The notes: generated by a model from the sequence alone, not told the origin. A stretch of DNA of 34,585 nt from Candidatus Microgenomates bacterium (GCA_023245215.1 JAHFKS010000010.1:1-34585), one strand, 5' to 3'. Positions 1-11,051 are shown, counted from the first letter of the stretch. Translations and numbers: made by a program.

Positions 1-1
1 A

Positions 2-577
2 TTTCTCCGGCAGGATCCGAACATAATTTTGGTCGGTGAAATCCGAGACAAAGAAACCACCCAGTTGGCAATTCAAGCAGCATTGACGGGACATTTGGTT
101 TTTTCCACACTGCACACCAACGATTCGGCCACGGCGATCCCCAGACTGATTGATCTCGGCGCCGAGCCTTTTTTGATCGCTTCGGTATTGACCGCAGTAA
201 TGGCCCAACGTATCTGCCGGCGCATCTGTCCTCACTGCAAGACAACTTATGAACCGATCGCCCAGGTCAAAGAAAATATTAAAGCAATTTTGGGGCCTTT
301 TTTGCCAAAAATCTATGAAACCCAGTCCATAAAACTCACCAAAGGAGCGGGTTGTGTTGAATGTAATCAGACCGGTTATTTAGGAAGGATTGCCATTTTT
401 GAAGTTTTAAAAGTCTCGTCTTCTATAAATAAAATGATTTTACAACAGGAGTCAGCCAGGAATATAGAAGAACAGGCAAAAAAAGAAGATTTAATCGTAA
501 TGAAGCAGGACGGATATCTCAAGGCTCTTGAGGGTATTACGACAATTGAAGAAGTGTTGAGAGTCGCTGAAACATAA
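2..577 (+). CDS. pilB: Type IV pilus assembly ATPase PilB/GspE, C-terminal part (5' truncated by window edge)
   Basis: Frame open from base 2 ([42 protein letters not shown]) with Walker B/Asp box/His box; zinc-binding CRRICPHC...CVEC typical of PilB/GspE. Confidence 0.93.
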   Translation, partial: FLRQDPNIILVGEIRDKETTQLAIQAALTGHLVFSTLHTNDSATAIPRLIDLGAEPFLIASVLTAVMAQRICRRICPHCKTTYEPIAQVKENIKAILGPFLPKIYETQSIKLTKGAGCVECNQTGYLGRIAIFEVLKVSSSINKMILQQESARNIEEQAKKEDLIVMKQDGYLKALEGITTIEEVLRVAET

Positions 578-578
578 T

Positions 579-1643
579 ATGGAATTAAATAAACTATTGC
601 AATTAGTGATTGATAAACAGGCTTCGGATCTGCATCTCGTTCCTGAATATTTTCCGACAATCAGAGTGGCGGGTGAACTTTTCCAGCTATCGACGATGAC
701 TAAAATATCCGCACCGATGGCAGAACAGATGCTGCTGACTCCTTTAAGCGGCGAGCAGAAGGAAAGTTTTCTGGCCAACAGGGAGCTTGATCTGGCGCTT
801 ACTTATAATAATAACCGTTTCCGCGTCAACTTATATTATGCCAAAGGAGTCATTTGCGGCAGTTTCAGATTGATACCGTCAACCATCAAAAGCATCGAAG
901 AGCTGGGTCTTCCGGCGATATTAAAAAAATGCGTTGATTTCCGACAGGGGCTTGTCCTTTTGACAGGCCCGACAGGAGAGGGTAAGTCGACTACCCTGGC
1001 TTCCATTATCAATGAGATAAATCATAAATATGCAAAACACATCATCACAATTGAGGATCCTATCGAATATATTTATTCTGTTTCAAAATCAATTATTTCC
1101 CAAAGAGAACTCCATCAAGACACTCATTCCTGGAGCTTATCTTTAAAATCGGCTTTGAGAGAAGATCCGGACGTTATTCTTGTCGGAGAAATGCGGGATT
1201 TTGACACAATTTCCTTGGTTTTAACAGCCGCCGAAACCGGCCATTTGGTTTTTTCCACGCTTCATACAAATTCAGCACCGGAATCGATCGACAGGATTAT
1301 TGACATTTTTCCACCGCACCAGCAAAATCAGGTTAAAAACCAGCTGGCAACAGTTTTAAAAATGATAGTTACTCAAAGACTAGTCCCAAAGCAGAACAGC
1401 ATTGAAAGAATTCCAGCTTCGGAAATTCTTATCAGCAATTCGGCCGTGTCAACGACCATAAGAGAAGGAAAAACTTACCTGATTAATAATATTCTTGAGA
1501 CTTCAGAAGGAGAAGGGTTTATCCTTTTTGAAAAAAACCTCCTCTCCCTTTATAAGGCCGGCTTGATATCAAAAGAAACCGCATTTTCTTATGCAATCAG
1601 GCCAAAGGAACTGGAGAAATTTATAAAAATAACCCGCTCTTAA
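579..1643 (+). CDS. pilT: Twitching motility/pilus retraction ATPase PilT
   Basis: Walker [53 protein letters not shown]; directly after pilB. Confidence 0.92.
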   Translation: MELNKLLQLVIDKQASDLHLVPEYFPTIRVAGELFQLSTMTKISAPMAEQMLLTPLSGEQKESFLANRELDLALTYNNNRFRVNLYYAKGVICGSFRLIPSTIKSIEELGLPAILKKCVDFRQGLVLLTGPTGEGKSTTLASIINEINHKYAKHIITIEDPIEYIYSVSKSIISQRELHQDTHSWSLSLKSALREDPDVILVGEMRDFDTISLVLTAAETGHLVFSTLHTNSAPESIDRIIDIFPPHQQNQVKNQLATVLKMIVTQRLVPKQNSIERIPASEILISNSAVSTTIREGKTYLINNILETSEGEGFILFEKNLLSLYKAGLISKETAFSYAIRPKELEKFIKITRS

Positions 1644-1647
1644 ATCC

Positions 1648-2850
1648 ATGATTTTCAAATACAAAGCTCTCAAAGGCACGGAGATGATTGAAAAACAGAT
1701 TCAAGCTGTTTCGAGCGACTCTGTTGTTGATTATTTAAAGAAAAATGGTTATTTTCCTGTTTCTGTTACTGAAGTCAAAGAGCAGCAGTTGAGTTTTCTT
1801 AACGCATTAAATAACAAAGTAAATTTTAATGACGTTGTCGATTTTACCCGTCAAATTGCCATAATGCTCAATGCCGGACTGACATTGATAGATGCCTTGG
1901 AGATTTTGAAAAAACAGATTAGTAAGCCGGGTATGCAAAAAATGGTCAATGATATTGATTCGGATATAAAAGGCGGAGGTTCTTTTTCTTCTGCCTTGGG
2001 AAAATATCCGAATAATTTTTCCGGCCTTTATATTGCTTTGGTCAGGTCGGGTGAAGCATCGGGGAAATTGGGCGAAATCCTGCTCCGCTTGGCCGACAAT
2101 CTTGAAAAAGAAAGAGAGTTTAAAAGCAAGTTAAAAGGAGCGCTGATTTATCCTTCTTTAATTTTGGTTGGTATGTTTGTCGTCATGTTTATAATGATTA
2201 CTTTTGTCATTCCTAAACTACTGAACCTATATAAGGATTTTAACGTCGAACTGCCGATGACAACGCAAATTTTAATTCTTATTTCTTCTTTTTCTGTCAA
2301 ATTTTGGCCGTTGATGGTTATCGGCATTTTCGCCGGAAGCTATTTTGTAAGAAAATACCTAAAAACAAAAAATGGAAAGCTTAATTTCGACAGACTGGCT
2401 CTTAAGCTGCCTGTAATGGGCAAAGTAATTTCCATATCAGCATTGGTTGATACGACAAGAACTTTGGCGATACTTATCGGTGCTGGAGTTTCGATTCTCG
2501 ATGCATTATCAATAGTCATTGATACGACGGAAAATATGATTTATCAGAAAGCCTTTATCAGCGTTAGCCATAAAGTAGAAAAAGGCCAGTCACTGGGAGT
2601 CTCACTTGATCAGGAGGGAATTTTTCCGCCGATTTTAGTCCAGATGAGCCAGGTGGGAGAGCAAACAGGCAATCTTGACGATACTTTATTTCGCCTTTCA
2701 AAATATTTTGAAATGGAATCAGAAATTTCCATTAAGTCGATGACGACTTTGATTGAGCCGATGATTCTGGTGATTTTAGGATTCGGCGTCGGTTTTCTGG
2801 TTTTATCCGTCATTACTCCTATTTACAACCTGACGTCTTCGTTTAAATAA
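1648..2850 (+). CDS. pilC: Type IV pilus inner-membrane platform protein PilC/GspF
   Basis: Two T2SSF repeats (FTRQIAIMLNAGLTLIDALEIL..., ALVDTTRTLAILIGAGVSILDAL...), hydrophobic segments, follows pilB-pilT. Confidence 0.92.
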   Translation: MIFKYKALKGTEMIEKQIQAVSSDSVVDYLKKNGYFPVSVTEVKEQQLSFLNALNNKVNFNDVVDFTRQIAIMLNAGLTLIDALEILKKQISKPGMQKMVNDIDSDIKGGGSFSSALGKYPNNFSGLYIALVRSGEASGKLGEILLRLADNLEKEREFKSKLKGALIYPSLILVGMFVVMFIMITFVIPKLLNLYKDFNVELPMTTQILILISSFSVKFWPLMVIGIFAGSYFVRKYLKTKNGKLNFDRLALKLPVMGKVISISALVDTTRTLAILIGAGVSILDALSIVIDTTENMIYQKAFISVSHKVEKGQSLGVSLDQEGIFPPILVQMSQVGEQTGNLDDTLFRLSKYFEMESEISIKSMTTLIEPMILVILGFGVGFLVLSVITPIYNLTSSFK

Positions 2851-4857
2851 TCAATCCCTGGCAACTATCCCCTTTTGGTAGTTGTCGACCTTTTTTTTTA
2901 ATAACCGGTAATTTGTAATTGAAAAATGGCTGTCGAAATATCCGACGGCTTTTTTGGTTTTATCAATCAAAGCATAGTCTCCGAATGAAGCAATTTTCAG
3001 TTCTATAAATCCGTGTTGTTTCATTCCATAAATGTCACCCGGGCCGCGGATTTTTAAATCCTCTTCAGCCAATTTATTTCCGTCGGAAGTCTGAGAAAAA
3101 AATCTCAATCTTTCGATTACGGGTAGAGAATCGGTTTCAGAAAACAAAAAACAATATGATTGTTTATCACCTCTCCCGACCCGACCTCGTAACTGGTGCA
3201 GTTGGGCCAGGCCGAAACGTTCTGCTCCCTCTATCAGCATGATAGTCGCATTAGGGATATCGACGCCGACTTCAACGACCGGCGTCGCCACGAGAATGTC
3301 GGTTTTCCGGTTGTTAAAGTCTTCCATTATTTTATTTTTTTCTTTACCTTTTATTTTTCCATGAAGCAGACCGATTTTAAAATCCGGAAAGATTTTTTTG
3401 AGATTTTCGTATTCGGCTTTGGCGGCTTTGACAGATTTCATAGTTTCTATTTCAGACTCTTCAATCAGGGGGCAGACAATAAAGATTTGAGATTGATGAT
3501 TTAAGATTTCAGATCTCATCCATTGATATCCGGCCTGTCTTTTTTCTTTTGAAACATAGAAAGTTTTTACACGTTTTCGTCCAGGCGGCATTTCATCTAT
3601 GATAGACAGGTCCAACTCTCCATAAAGAGTCAGCGCGACCGTACGGGGTATCGGTGTTGCCGTCATCGACAGCAGATGAGGAGTTATGCCTTTATTTTTT
3701 AATTCAGCCCTCTGGGCGACTCCAAATCGGTGCTGTTCGTCGACTATAACTAAGCCGACTTTTTCCAATTTAAATTTTTTACTCACCAAAGCATGAGTTC
3801 CGACTACAATGTCATTTCCGTTTATTTTCTGTGAACCAGTCTGCAGCCCGATTTTGACAGGAAATTTTTTAAATAATTTAACTAAAGTTTGATAGTGTTG
3901 CGTTGCTAAAATTTCCGTAGGAGCCATTAAGAGCGACCTGTATCCGTTGAGGTACGCCAGATAACAGGTCAAGGCGGCGACGACTGTCTTTCCCGACCCG
4001 ACTTCTCCCTGTAAAAAGCGGTTCATCGGATTGTCCTTTTTTAGATCGCTAGATATTTCTTTCCAAACCCGATGTTGAGCTTTTGTTAACTTAAAAGGAA
4101 GGCTTTCTATAAATTTATTGATTAACTTTTCATTTTTACCAGTCAAGATAAATTTATTGGTCACTTTTTCTTTTTCCCATTCTTTTTTAACCAGCCTTGA
4201 AGACAGCTGAATAGTAAATAGTTCGTCAAAAGCCAGTCTTTCCCTGGCTTTTTTTTCAGATTCTAAAGAATCGGGGAAATGAATTTGCTGGTATGCGGTT
4301 GGTTCACCCATAAGATTATTGAATAAAATTATTTTTTCCGGAAAAATCTCTTCGGGGAAACTCTCTATAAACATCATTTTTTCCCTGATGGTTCTCGAAG
4401 ATAATCCTTTCTTTTCCGGATATATCGGAATAATTCTGGCCGTATGAACTCTCTTTCCATTGACTTCATACTCTTTCGGTTTTATCGACAGTTTTTTGCC
4501 GTATTGTTCGATGATTCCGGCGGCGCTTATATTCATTCCTTTTTTTAGCAGCCGCAGTAAATAAGGCTGGTTGTAAAATCCAAGCTCTATCTCGCCAGTT
4601 CCGTCATCCAACTTAAATACCTGGATTTTTAAACCGGTTCTGGTAATTTGGTATTTTGATTGTGAGATTACTCCTTCAACCGTCACAGTTTCTCCGGGCT
4701 GCAGTCTGTTTATTTTTGAAACTATGGAGTAGTCCTCATAACGGAATGGGAAATAGTTGATTAAATCAAGATAAGTATTAATTTCCAAAGATTGGAATTT
4801 TTTGATAGTAACAGAACTGGTCCTTGGAAGCGAAGAAATTGGTTCTGATAAGTTCAT
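2851..4857 (-). CDS. recG: ATP-dependent DNA helicase RecG
   Basis: GEVGSGKTVVAALT, VDEQHRFGVAQRAELKNKG, SMTATPIPRTVALTLYGELDLSIIDEMPPGR, QLRGRVGRG motifs. Confidence 0.95.
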   Translation of the reverse strand: MNLSEPISSLPRTSSVTIKKFQSLEINTYLDLINYFPFRYEDYSIVSKINRLQPGETVTVEGVISQSKYQITRTGLKIQVFKLDDGTGEIELGFYNQPYLLRLLKKGMNISAAGIIEQYGKKLSIKPKEYEVNGKRVHTARIIPIYPEKKGLSSRTIREKMMFIESFPEEIFPEKIILFNNLMGEPTAYQQIHFPDSLESEKKARERLAFDELFTIQLSSRLVKKEWEKEKVTNKFILTGKNEKLINKFIESLPFKLTKAQHRVWKEISSDLKKDNPMNRFLQGEVGSGKTVVAALTCYLAYLNGYRSLLMAPTEILATQHYQTLVKLFKKFPVKIGLQTGSQKINGNDIVVGTHALVSKKFKLEKVGLVIVDEQHRFGVAQRAELKNKGITPHLLSMTATPIPRTVALTLYGELDLSIIDEMPPGRKRVKTFYVSKEKRQAGYQWMRSEILNHQSQIFIVCPLIEESEIETMKSVKAAKAEYENLKKIFPDFKIGLLHGKIKGKEKNKIMEDFNNRKTDILVATPVVEVGVDIPNATIMLIEGAERFGLAQLHQLRGRVGRGDKQSYCFLFSETDSLPVIERLRFFSQTSDGNKLAEEDLKIRGPGDIYGMKQHGFIELKIASFGDYALIDKTKKAVGYFDSHFSITNYRLLKKKVDNYQKGIVARD

Positions 4858-5000
4858 TGAAAGTATTTTACCTGATAAATAAAGGCGCTAACGATGACAA
4901 AATCAAAAGCAGTGAAGAAACAACGACGATTACTTTCCACAAAGAATCTCTTTTTATTTTCCTGCCCATTATTTTCATTAGATTTATTATACTATTTTTT

Positions 5001-7547
5001 ATGTATTTATCCCGTCGCCTTCGTTTTCGGCAGCAATATTCCCGCCAAAGACTTTTGGCCTATGCCTTGATTATTGCCACTGCCATGGTAATTGTCGGTT
5101 TTATTTTTTCTTTTGGTCTTTTTGCCTGGTATGCTAAGGACTTACCTTCACCGAGCAAGCTCTCCCAAGTGACCGGTTACTCTACTGTTTTTCAGGACAG
5201 AAATGGAAAGATTCTTTATGATATGTATAAAGATAAAAACCGGGTTCCTGCCTCATTCGACGAGATTCCAAGTTATTTAAAACAGGCAACAATATCCATC
5301 GAAGACAAAAATTTTTACAAGCACGGTGGAATTTCTCAGTTTGGAATTATCAGAGCTGGTATCAACATTTTGCTCGGTCGCGGCCTCCAGGGCGGGTCGA
5401 CAATCACTCAGCAGCTGATAAAAAATGTATTGCTTACTTCAAGGCAGACTATATCCAGAAAAATACAGGAAATGATTTTGGCAATGGAGGTGGAAAGGCG
5501 CTACAAAAAAGACGACATATTATTAATGTATCTTAACGAGTCGCCTTACGGCGGTAGTTTTTGGGGCGTGAAGACGGCGGCTAAAGGTTATTTCGGCAAA
5601 GACGTCAAAGATTTAAATCTGGTCGAGTCGGCGATTCTGGCTGGATTGCCCCAATCACCGAGCAGCTATTCGCCCTTTATAGGCAAAAATGACGCTTGGC
5701 GCGGTCGCGCAAAAGACGTTTTGAGGAGGATGAGGGAAGATCAATATATTACTAACGATCAGGAAAAAACCGCTCTTGCCAGTCTCGCGAAAATCAAATT
5801 TACTTCACCCAAACTTGTTATTGATGCGCCGCACTTTGTTTTTTATGTTAAAGACCAAATCGATAAAGAATACGGCGAAAAATTAATCGACCAGGGAATA
5901 AAAATAAAAACCACCCTTGATTTAGACGTTCAAAAAACAACGGAAAAAATTGTCGCTGAAGAAATAGAAAAACTCAAAGGATTGAATGCGACAAACGGCG
6001 CAGTAGTTGTTTTGGATTCCAAAACAGGCGACATCTTGGCAATGGTTGGTTCCTATGATTTTAACGACGAGAAATTCGGCAAGTTCAATGCTGCTTTGGG
6101 TTTAAGGCAGCCGGGTAGCGCGATAAAACCGGTTACTTACGCAACGGCGTTTGAAAAAGGCTATACTCCTTCGACAGTATTGATGGATGTAAAAACGGAG
6201 TTTTCTTCCGGGTCCACAGGTGACAAGCCGTATACGCCGGTTAACTATGATGGAAAATTCCGGGGGCCGATGCAGGTCAGGTTTGCTTTGGGCAACTCGG
6301 AAAATATTCCTGCCGTAAAAATGCTCGCTATGGCCGGCCTTCGTGATTTTTTACAGAAAGCAAACGATATGGGTTTAACGCAGTTCGCGCCGACGGATGA
6401 AAACTTAAGGAGATTTGGACTTTCGGTAACTTTGGGAGGCGGAGAAACAACTTTGCTCAATCTGACTTCGGCTTTTTCGGTTTTTGCCGCCGGCGGTCAA
6501 AAAAAAGACACTTCTTCAATATCGGAAATAACCGACTTCAAAGGAAAAACGATTTATAAACAAGTCAGGGTAAGGGAAAAACAGGTAATATCACCGGAAG
6601 TAGCATTTTTGCTTTCCCATATTTTGTCAGACAACAACGCAAGGTTAGATATCTTTGGACCGAATTCTTATCTCAATATTCCCGGAAAAACAGTTTCCGT
6701 CAAAACCGGAACGACCGATGACAAGCGCGACAACTGGGCTGTCGGTTATACAAAATCTATTACCGTCGGCGTCTGGGTGGGAAATAACGATAACACTCCT
6801 ATGAATCCGAAAATCGCTTCTGGTGCAACCGGCGCCTCCCCCATTTTTTACAGATTGATGAGAGAGTTGCTGAAAAATCACGAAGACGGAATCATGGATA
6901 AGCCGGATAAAGTAAAGGCTCTCACAGTTGATGCTTACCTTGGCGGTTTGCCGAAAGACGGCTACCCTACCCGGAGCGAGTATTTTATAGAAGGAACAGA
7001 ACCGAAAGACGTCTCTCCTTATTATAAGAAACTAAAAATATCCAAAAGCACCGGCAAATTAGCTAACGACGTTGAGGTGAAAAACGGGAACTATGATGAA
7101 AAAGATTTTATTGTCATTACTGAAAGCGACCCGGTCTCCGCCGACGGAAAAAACCGCTGGCAGGAAGGAATAGACGCCTGGGTAAAAGACCAGGGCGATT
7201 CCAAGTTCCATCCGCCGACCGAGACTTCAGATGCATCGTCCGAAGACGTAGTTGTTTCCATTAAGAATCCCTCTGGCCAACAAAGCGTCAATTCAAACAA
7301 CGTGGAAATCAAAGCCAAAATAATAAGTATTGCCAAAATAAAAAACGTCAAAATCAAAATAAACGGCTCTGATGTGAAATCAATCGACGGAGACAATAAA
7401 GATATAGATGAAACGATAAATTTAACTGATGGAGCATATGAACTTCAGGTAGTGGCGACTAATGAAAAAGATAAGCAGGGTGAGTCAACGATTAAATTTG
7501 GAGTAAACAAGCCTTGGGATTACGTTACACCGACGCCGACTCCATAA
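5001..7547 (+). CDS. Class A penicillin-binding protein (PBP1A family) with C-terminal Ig-like extension
   Basis: Transglycosylase motifs (IEDKNFYKHGGIS, GGSTITQQLIKN) and transpeptidase motifs (QPGSAIKP, SENIPAVKML, VKTGTTDDKRDNWAVGYT). ORF track opens at 4824; ATG 5001 preferred because TATACT lies 7 nt upstream and the TM segment follows. Confidence 0.93.
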   Translation: MYLSRRLRFRQQYSRQRLLAYALIIATAMVIVGFIFSFGLFAWYAKDLPSPSKLSQVTGYSTVFQDRNGKILYDMYKDKNRVPASFDEIPSYLKQATISIEDKNFYKHGGISQFGIIRAGINILLGRGLQGGSTITQQLIKNVLLTSRQTISRKIQEMILAMEVERRYKKDDILLMYLNESPYGGSFWGVKTAAKGYFGKDVKDLNLVESAILAGLPQSPSSYSPFIGKNDAWRGRAKDVLRRMREDQYITNDQEKTALASLAKIKFTSPKLVIDAPHFVFYVKDQIDKEYGEKLIDQGIKIKTTLDLDVQKTTEKIVAEEIEKLKGLNATNGAVVVLDSKTGDILAMVGSYDFNDEKFGKFNAALGLRQPGSAIKPVTYATAFEKGYTPSTVLMDVKTEFSSGSTGDKPYTPVNYDGKFRGPMQVRFALGNSENIPAVKMLAMAGLRDFLQKANDMGLTQFAPTDENLRRFGLSVTLGGGETTLLNLTSAFSVFAAGGQKKDTSSISEITDFKGKTIYKQVRVREKQVISPEVAFLLSHILSDNNARLDIFGPNSYLNIPGKTVSVKTGTTDDKRDNWAVGYTKSITVGVWVGNNDNTPMNPKIASGATGASPIFYRLMRELLKNHEDGIMDKPDKVKALTVDAYLGGLPKDGYPTRSEYFIEGTEPKDVSPYYKKLKISKSTGKLANDVEVKNGNYDEKDFIVITESDPVSADGKNRWQEGIDAWVKDQGDSKFHPPTETSDASSEDVVVSIKNPSGQQSVNSNNVEIKAKIISIAKIKNVKIKINGSDVKSIDGDNKDIDETINLTDGAYELQVVATNEKDKQGESTIKFGVNKPWDYVTPTPTP

Positions 7548-7562
7548 GTCTTATTAGTCTTA

Positions 7563-9440
7563 TTAGACTAATTTGTCCAATTCCCCTTTGGCTTCTTCTT
7601 CGATGAGGTTGCGATCCATTGAAGAGTAATAAAAGCGGAGAGTGAGTTTGTTATTGAATTGTGAAACAACCTCGACATTTATCAATAATTTTGAACTCAA
7701 AGCTTTTTCTTTTAATGATCTATAAGTATTATTTTTATCCAGGATAAAAGTTTTATCCAGCTTAATCACCGAATATTGGTTTAATTGTTTGAATTTCGGA
7801 ACCGACTGATAATTTTTAATCAGCTTGGATAATTCTATTTCCGTTACGAAAATGCCGTTTTTTTCTTTAATGTTTTCTGTAACGTCAAGCTTTATATTCA
7901 ATTCTTTATAAACTGCTTCTACTATTCCTTTTAAATCAAAATAATCGGTATTAGTTGCAATTCCCAGACGATAGTTTTCTTCTGGCAGGTCATTTTTTCT
8001 GGGAAGATAGACTTTTCCGATTTCAAAAAACCTCATGATGTCTTTTTTTCCTATATTGTCTTTGATGTTTTTGTACAAAGAAGGAAATAATGTGATCCGC
8101 AGGTATTCTATGTCTTCAGATATGCTGTTGGATAGCCTTAAGTGGTCTTCAATCTTTAATCCTGAATCCTGAATCATTTCTTTGGAAACCATCGAATAAT
8201 TTATCACCTCGTTTAGTCCAAGGTGTTTGAGCAATAATTTTATTTTGTTTTGAAAAACAAACAGGTCTTCCATTTCTTTTGGCTGTTCGACATAAGAGGG
8301 CGCCTGCAAACGTGAAGGAATATTTTGGTAACCATAGATTCTCGCTACTTCTTCAACCAAATCTTCCGGAATTGAAATGTCATATTTGCGGTAGGAAGGA
8401 ACGGTAACAGTCAAAAAATCCTTTTTTTCTTCCGCTCCAAATCCTAAGTTGGTTAGAATTTCCCTAATTTTTTTCCTGTCAATTTTTATACCAATCAATT
8501 TCTCGAAAGTTTCAAGCTTTATAACTATCGTCTTTTTTTTATAAGGGTTGGGGTAGATATCGTATATCTTTGAAGCCAGTTTTGCCGAAGCGTATTTTTG
8601 CAAGAGTTCCGTGCCGTAAACCAAAGTGGCTTCAACCCTTTCTTCATCGAGGCCTTTTTCAAAATAAGTCGCTGCCACGGTTCTGACTCCAGTGTTCATG
8701 ACGGTTTTGCGGACTTTTTCTTTGTTGTAGGTTTGGACAAAAAGGATAATGCGTTTGGTTTTGTTAGAAATGGCGGAATTGAGTCCGCCCATGATTCCGC
8801 AAAGGTCAACCAGCCTTCCCGATCCGTCTTCAATGACGATGTCTCCGCCAGGCAGGGTGATTTCCTGCTCGTCAAGGGTGGTAATTTTTTCGCCTTTTTT
8901 AGATTCACGCATTATCATGGTTTGTTTTTTGATTTCATCATAATCAAAGACATGGACGGGTTGCCCCAGAGTTAACATCAGATAGTTTGAAACATCAACG
9001 GCGTTATTGATGGATTTAATTCCAGCGGCAAGAACTCTTTCAGAGATAAATTTTGGCGAAGGGCCGATTTTGACATTGTCAAAAATAACCGCCGTAAATC
9101 GGGAGCACAGGTTTTTATCCTCAATTTTAACGTTTAAGGATAATCCGGAATTATTCTCTTTGATTTTTGTAAACTTATAAGCTGTTAATGGGTCAAACTT
9201 CAATTTAGCTTTTTTTCCGAACATCGGCAGGATGGCGGCTGCTTCCTGGGAAATGCCCAAAACCGACGCATAGTCTATTCGGTTGGAAATTATTTCAATG
9301 TCATAGACCCAGTCCCCATCAACTTTAGTTGCAGATTCTACAGATGGGCCGCACAAGGAAAGGTATTCTCTTATTTGGTCAGCCGTAGCGTCAGTTTCCA
9401 AATATTCCAGCAACCAATTATGAGTGATCTTTATATTCAT
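7563..9440 (-). CDS. pheT: Phenylalanyl-tRNA synthetase beta subunit (short form without the N-terminal EMAPII/OB domain)
   Basis: B3/4 and B5-type segments (VEEVARIYGYQNIP, SNSISEDIEYLRITLFPSL), FDX-ACB-like C-terminus; directly downstream of pheS. Confidence 0.9.
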   Translation of the reverse strand: MNIKITHNWLLEYLETDATADQIREYLSLCGPSVESATKVDGDWVYDIEIISNRIDYASVLGISQEAAAILPMFGKKAKLKFDPLTAYKFTKIKENNSGLSLNVKIEDKNLCSRFTAVIFDNVKIGPSPKFISERVLAAGIKSINNAVDVSNYLMLTLGQPVHVFDYDEIKKQTMIMRESKKGEKITTLDEQEITLPGGDIVIEDGSGRLVDLCGIMGGLNSAISNKTKRIILFVQTYNKEKVRKTVMNTGVRTVAATYFEKGLDEERVEATLVYGTELLQKYASAKLASKIYDIYPNPYKKKTIVIKLETFEKLIGIKIDRKKIREILTNLGFGAEEKKDFLTVTVPSYRKYDISIPEDLVEEVARIYGYQNIPSRLQAPSYVEQPKEMEDLFVFQNKIKLLLKHLGLNEVINYSMVSKEMIQDSGLKIEDHLRLSNSISEDIEYLRITLFPSLYKNIKDNIGKKDIMRFFEIGKVYLPRKNDLPEENYRLGIATNTDYFDLKGIVEAVYKELNIKLDVTENIKEKNGIFVTEIELSKLIKNYQSVPKFKQLNQYSVIKLDKTFILDKNNTYRSLKEKALSSKLLINVEVVSQFNNKLTLRFYYSSMDRNLIEEEAKGELDKLV

Positions 9441-9442
9441 AT

Positions 9443-10480
9443 TTAAAACTGTTCAAGAAAACGAATATCACCGCCATAATAATTCCTGATGTCGTCCAAA
9501 CCGTATTTCATCATGATTACTCTTTCGATGCCGAAGCCAAAAGCCCAGCCGGTAAATTCGTTTGGATTTATTCCGCCCTCCTTTAGGACATTCGGGTGGA
9601 CCATTCCGGTGCCGCCGAGTTCAAGCCAGCCGGATTTGCAAACTTTGCACTTTTTTCCGTTTACTTTGGCGCTTCCTTTGCAGACGGTACAGGTGACGTC
9701 GACTTCAAAAGATGGTTCGGTGAACTGAAAGTGATGAGGGCGGAGGCGCGTCTTGGTCCCTCGGCCAAAGTATTTTTCGGCAAAATAATCAAGCGTGCCT
9801 TTGAGATTAGTAATGTTGATATCTTTATCAACACAAAGGCCTTCAAACTGGTAGAACATCGGCGTATGGGTGGCGTCCCAATTCGGCCGGTAGCATTTTG
9901 ATATGTTTATCATCCTTATCGGCGGGTTTTTGACGCGCCTCATTTCGCGGTTCTGGCCGTTTGAAGTATGTGGCGTTAAAACCATCTTCCCGAATTTTGG
10001 ATGAGGAGGCGTATCGATGTAGGAGGTTTCAAAATCGTCTCTGGCCGGGTGGCCTTTCGGCATATTCAAAGATTCGAAAGCGGAATATTCCCAGTCGACT
10101 TCTGGGTAAGAAACTCGGATGAAAGAAATCTTTTCAAAGATTTTTGTAATTTCTTCAATGGCATAAGAAATAATGTGCGAGCTTCCCTTAGGATACTGTT
10201 TTCCAGGCATTGTTTTGTCAAAAAATTTGTCCGATTTCTTTGAAGACAGTTCCTTAGTCTTAGCGTTGATTTTTTCCTCAATTTCTTTCTTGAGTAAATT
10301 TACTTGGGTTCCATATTGTTTTTTTTCTTCATTGGGAATTTCCTTTATTTTTTTCAATAAATCATTGATGAGTCCATTCCGCCCCAGATATTTAATATGA
10401 AGAGCAGTCAATTGTTCTGAATTGGAAATTTGCGAGAGATTTTTATTGAATTCTTGCTTTAAATTATCAAGATTAGACAT
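9443..10480 (-). CDS. pheS: Phenylalanyl-tRNA synthetase alpha subunit
   Basis: Class II motifs (MPKGHPARDDFETSYID, PHTSNGQNREMR, FEGLCVDKDINITNLKGTLDYFAEKYFG, GWAFGFGIERVIMMKYGLDDIRNYY). Confidence 0.95.
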   Translation of the reverse strand: MSNLDNLKQEFNKNLSQISNSEQLTALHIKYLGRNGLINDLLKKIKEIPNEEKKQYGTQVNLLKKEIEEKINAKTKELSSKKSDKFFDKTMPGKQYPKGSSHIISYAIEEITKIFEKISFIRVSYPEVDWEYSAFESLNMPKGHPARDDFETSYIDTPPHPKFGKMVLTPHTSNGQNREMRRVKNPPIRMINISKCYRPNWDATHTPMFYQFEGLCVDKDINITNLKGTLDYFAEKYFGRGTKTRLRPHHFQFTEPSFEVDVTCTVCKGSAKVNGKKCKVCKSGWLELGGTGMVHPNVLKEGGINPNEFTGWAFGFGIERVIMMKYGLDDIRNYYGGDIRFLEQF

Positions 10481-10501
10481 GAAGAAAATTATAGCAGAAG
10501 T

Positions 10502-10846
10502 TTATTTTACTTTCTCGACGACTTTTTCAAAGACTTTCGGGTAATCCAAGGCCAATTTGGAAAGAATTTTTCGGTCAATGCCGACTTTTTTGGCATTTAA
10601 TTTTTGGATAAACTGGCTGTAAGTCAGTCCGAGCGTCCGGACAGCGGCGTTGACGCGGATAATCCAAAGCTTCCTAAACTCTCTTTTTTTGCTTTTTCGG
10701 CCTTTAAAGGCATACTCTCCGGCATGAAGGACAGCCTCTTTAGCTTTTTGAAACTGCTTATGCCTCGTCATCCAATAACCCTTGGCAAGCTTCAGTACTT
10801 TTTTATGTCTTCTTTTGCTCTGGAGCCCTGATTTTACCCTAACCAT
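10502..10846 (-). CDS. rplT: 50S ribosomal protein L20
   Basis: MVRVKSGLQSKRRHKKVLKLAKGYW...FRKLWIIRVNAAVR...YSQFIQKL. Confidence 0.97.
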   Translation of the reverse strand: MVRVKSGLQSKRRHKKVLKLAKGYWMTRHKQFQKAKEAVLHAGEYAFKGRKSKKREFRKLWIIRVNAAVRTLGLTYSQFIQKLNAKKVGIDRKILSKLALDYPKVFEKVVEKVK

Positions 10847-10847
10847 A

Positions 10848-11051
10848 TTATTTTCTGCCCAACATTTTTAAAAGTTTTCTCTTGTATTTTCCCTCGACTT
10901 TATTCATTTTCTTCATGCGCCTCAACCACTTTTTGTTTTTCTTGGCTTTTAGATGCCTGAATCCTTTAGAGCGGTGGAGCACCTTTCCACGCGCGGAGAC
11001 TTTAAATCTTTTCACAGCCGATTTCCTGGTTTTTTGCTTGTTTTTAGCCAT
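10848..11051 (-). CDS. rpmI: 50S ribosomal protein L35
   Basis: Small basic protein KTRKSAVKRFKVSARGKVLHRSKGFRHLKAKK, adjacent to rplT/infC. Confidence 0.94.
   Translation of the reverse strand: MAKNKQKTRKSAVKRFKVSARGKVLHRSKGFRHLKAKKNKKWLRRMKKMNKVEGKYKRKLLKMLGRK

Noticed and set aside
376-778. 94- and 95-aa minus-strand ORFs
   Set aside because: Antisense to pilB/pilT, which have clear family motifs.
7553-7572. Inverted repeat ATTAGTC-TTATTA-GACTAAT at the PBP/pheT convergent junction
   Set aside because: Short, AT-rich and without a proper T-run; too weak to call a terminator.
8598-10400. Multiple short ORFs antisense to or in other frames of pheT and pheS
   Set aside because: Shadow ORFs; the real frames are unambiguous.
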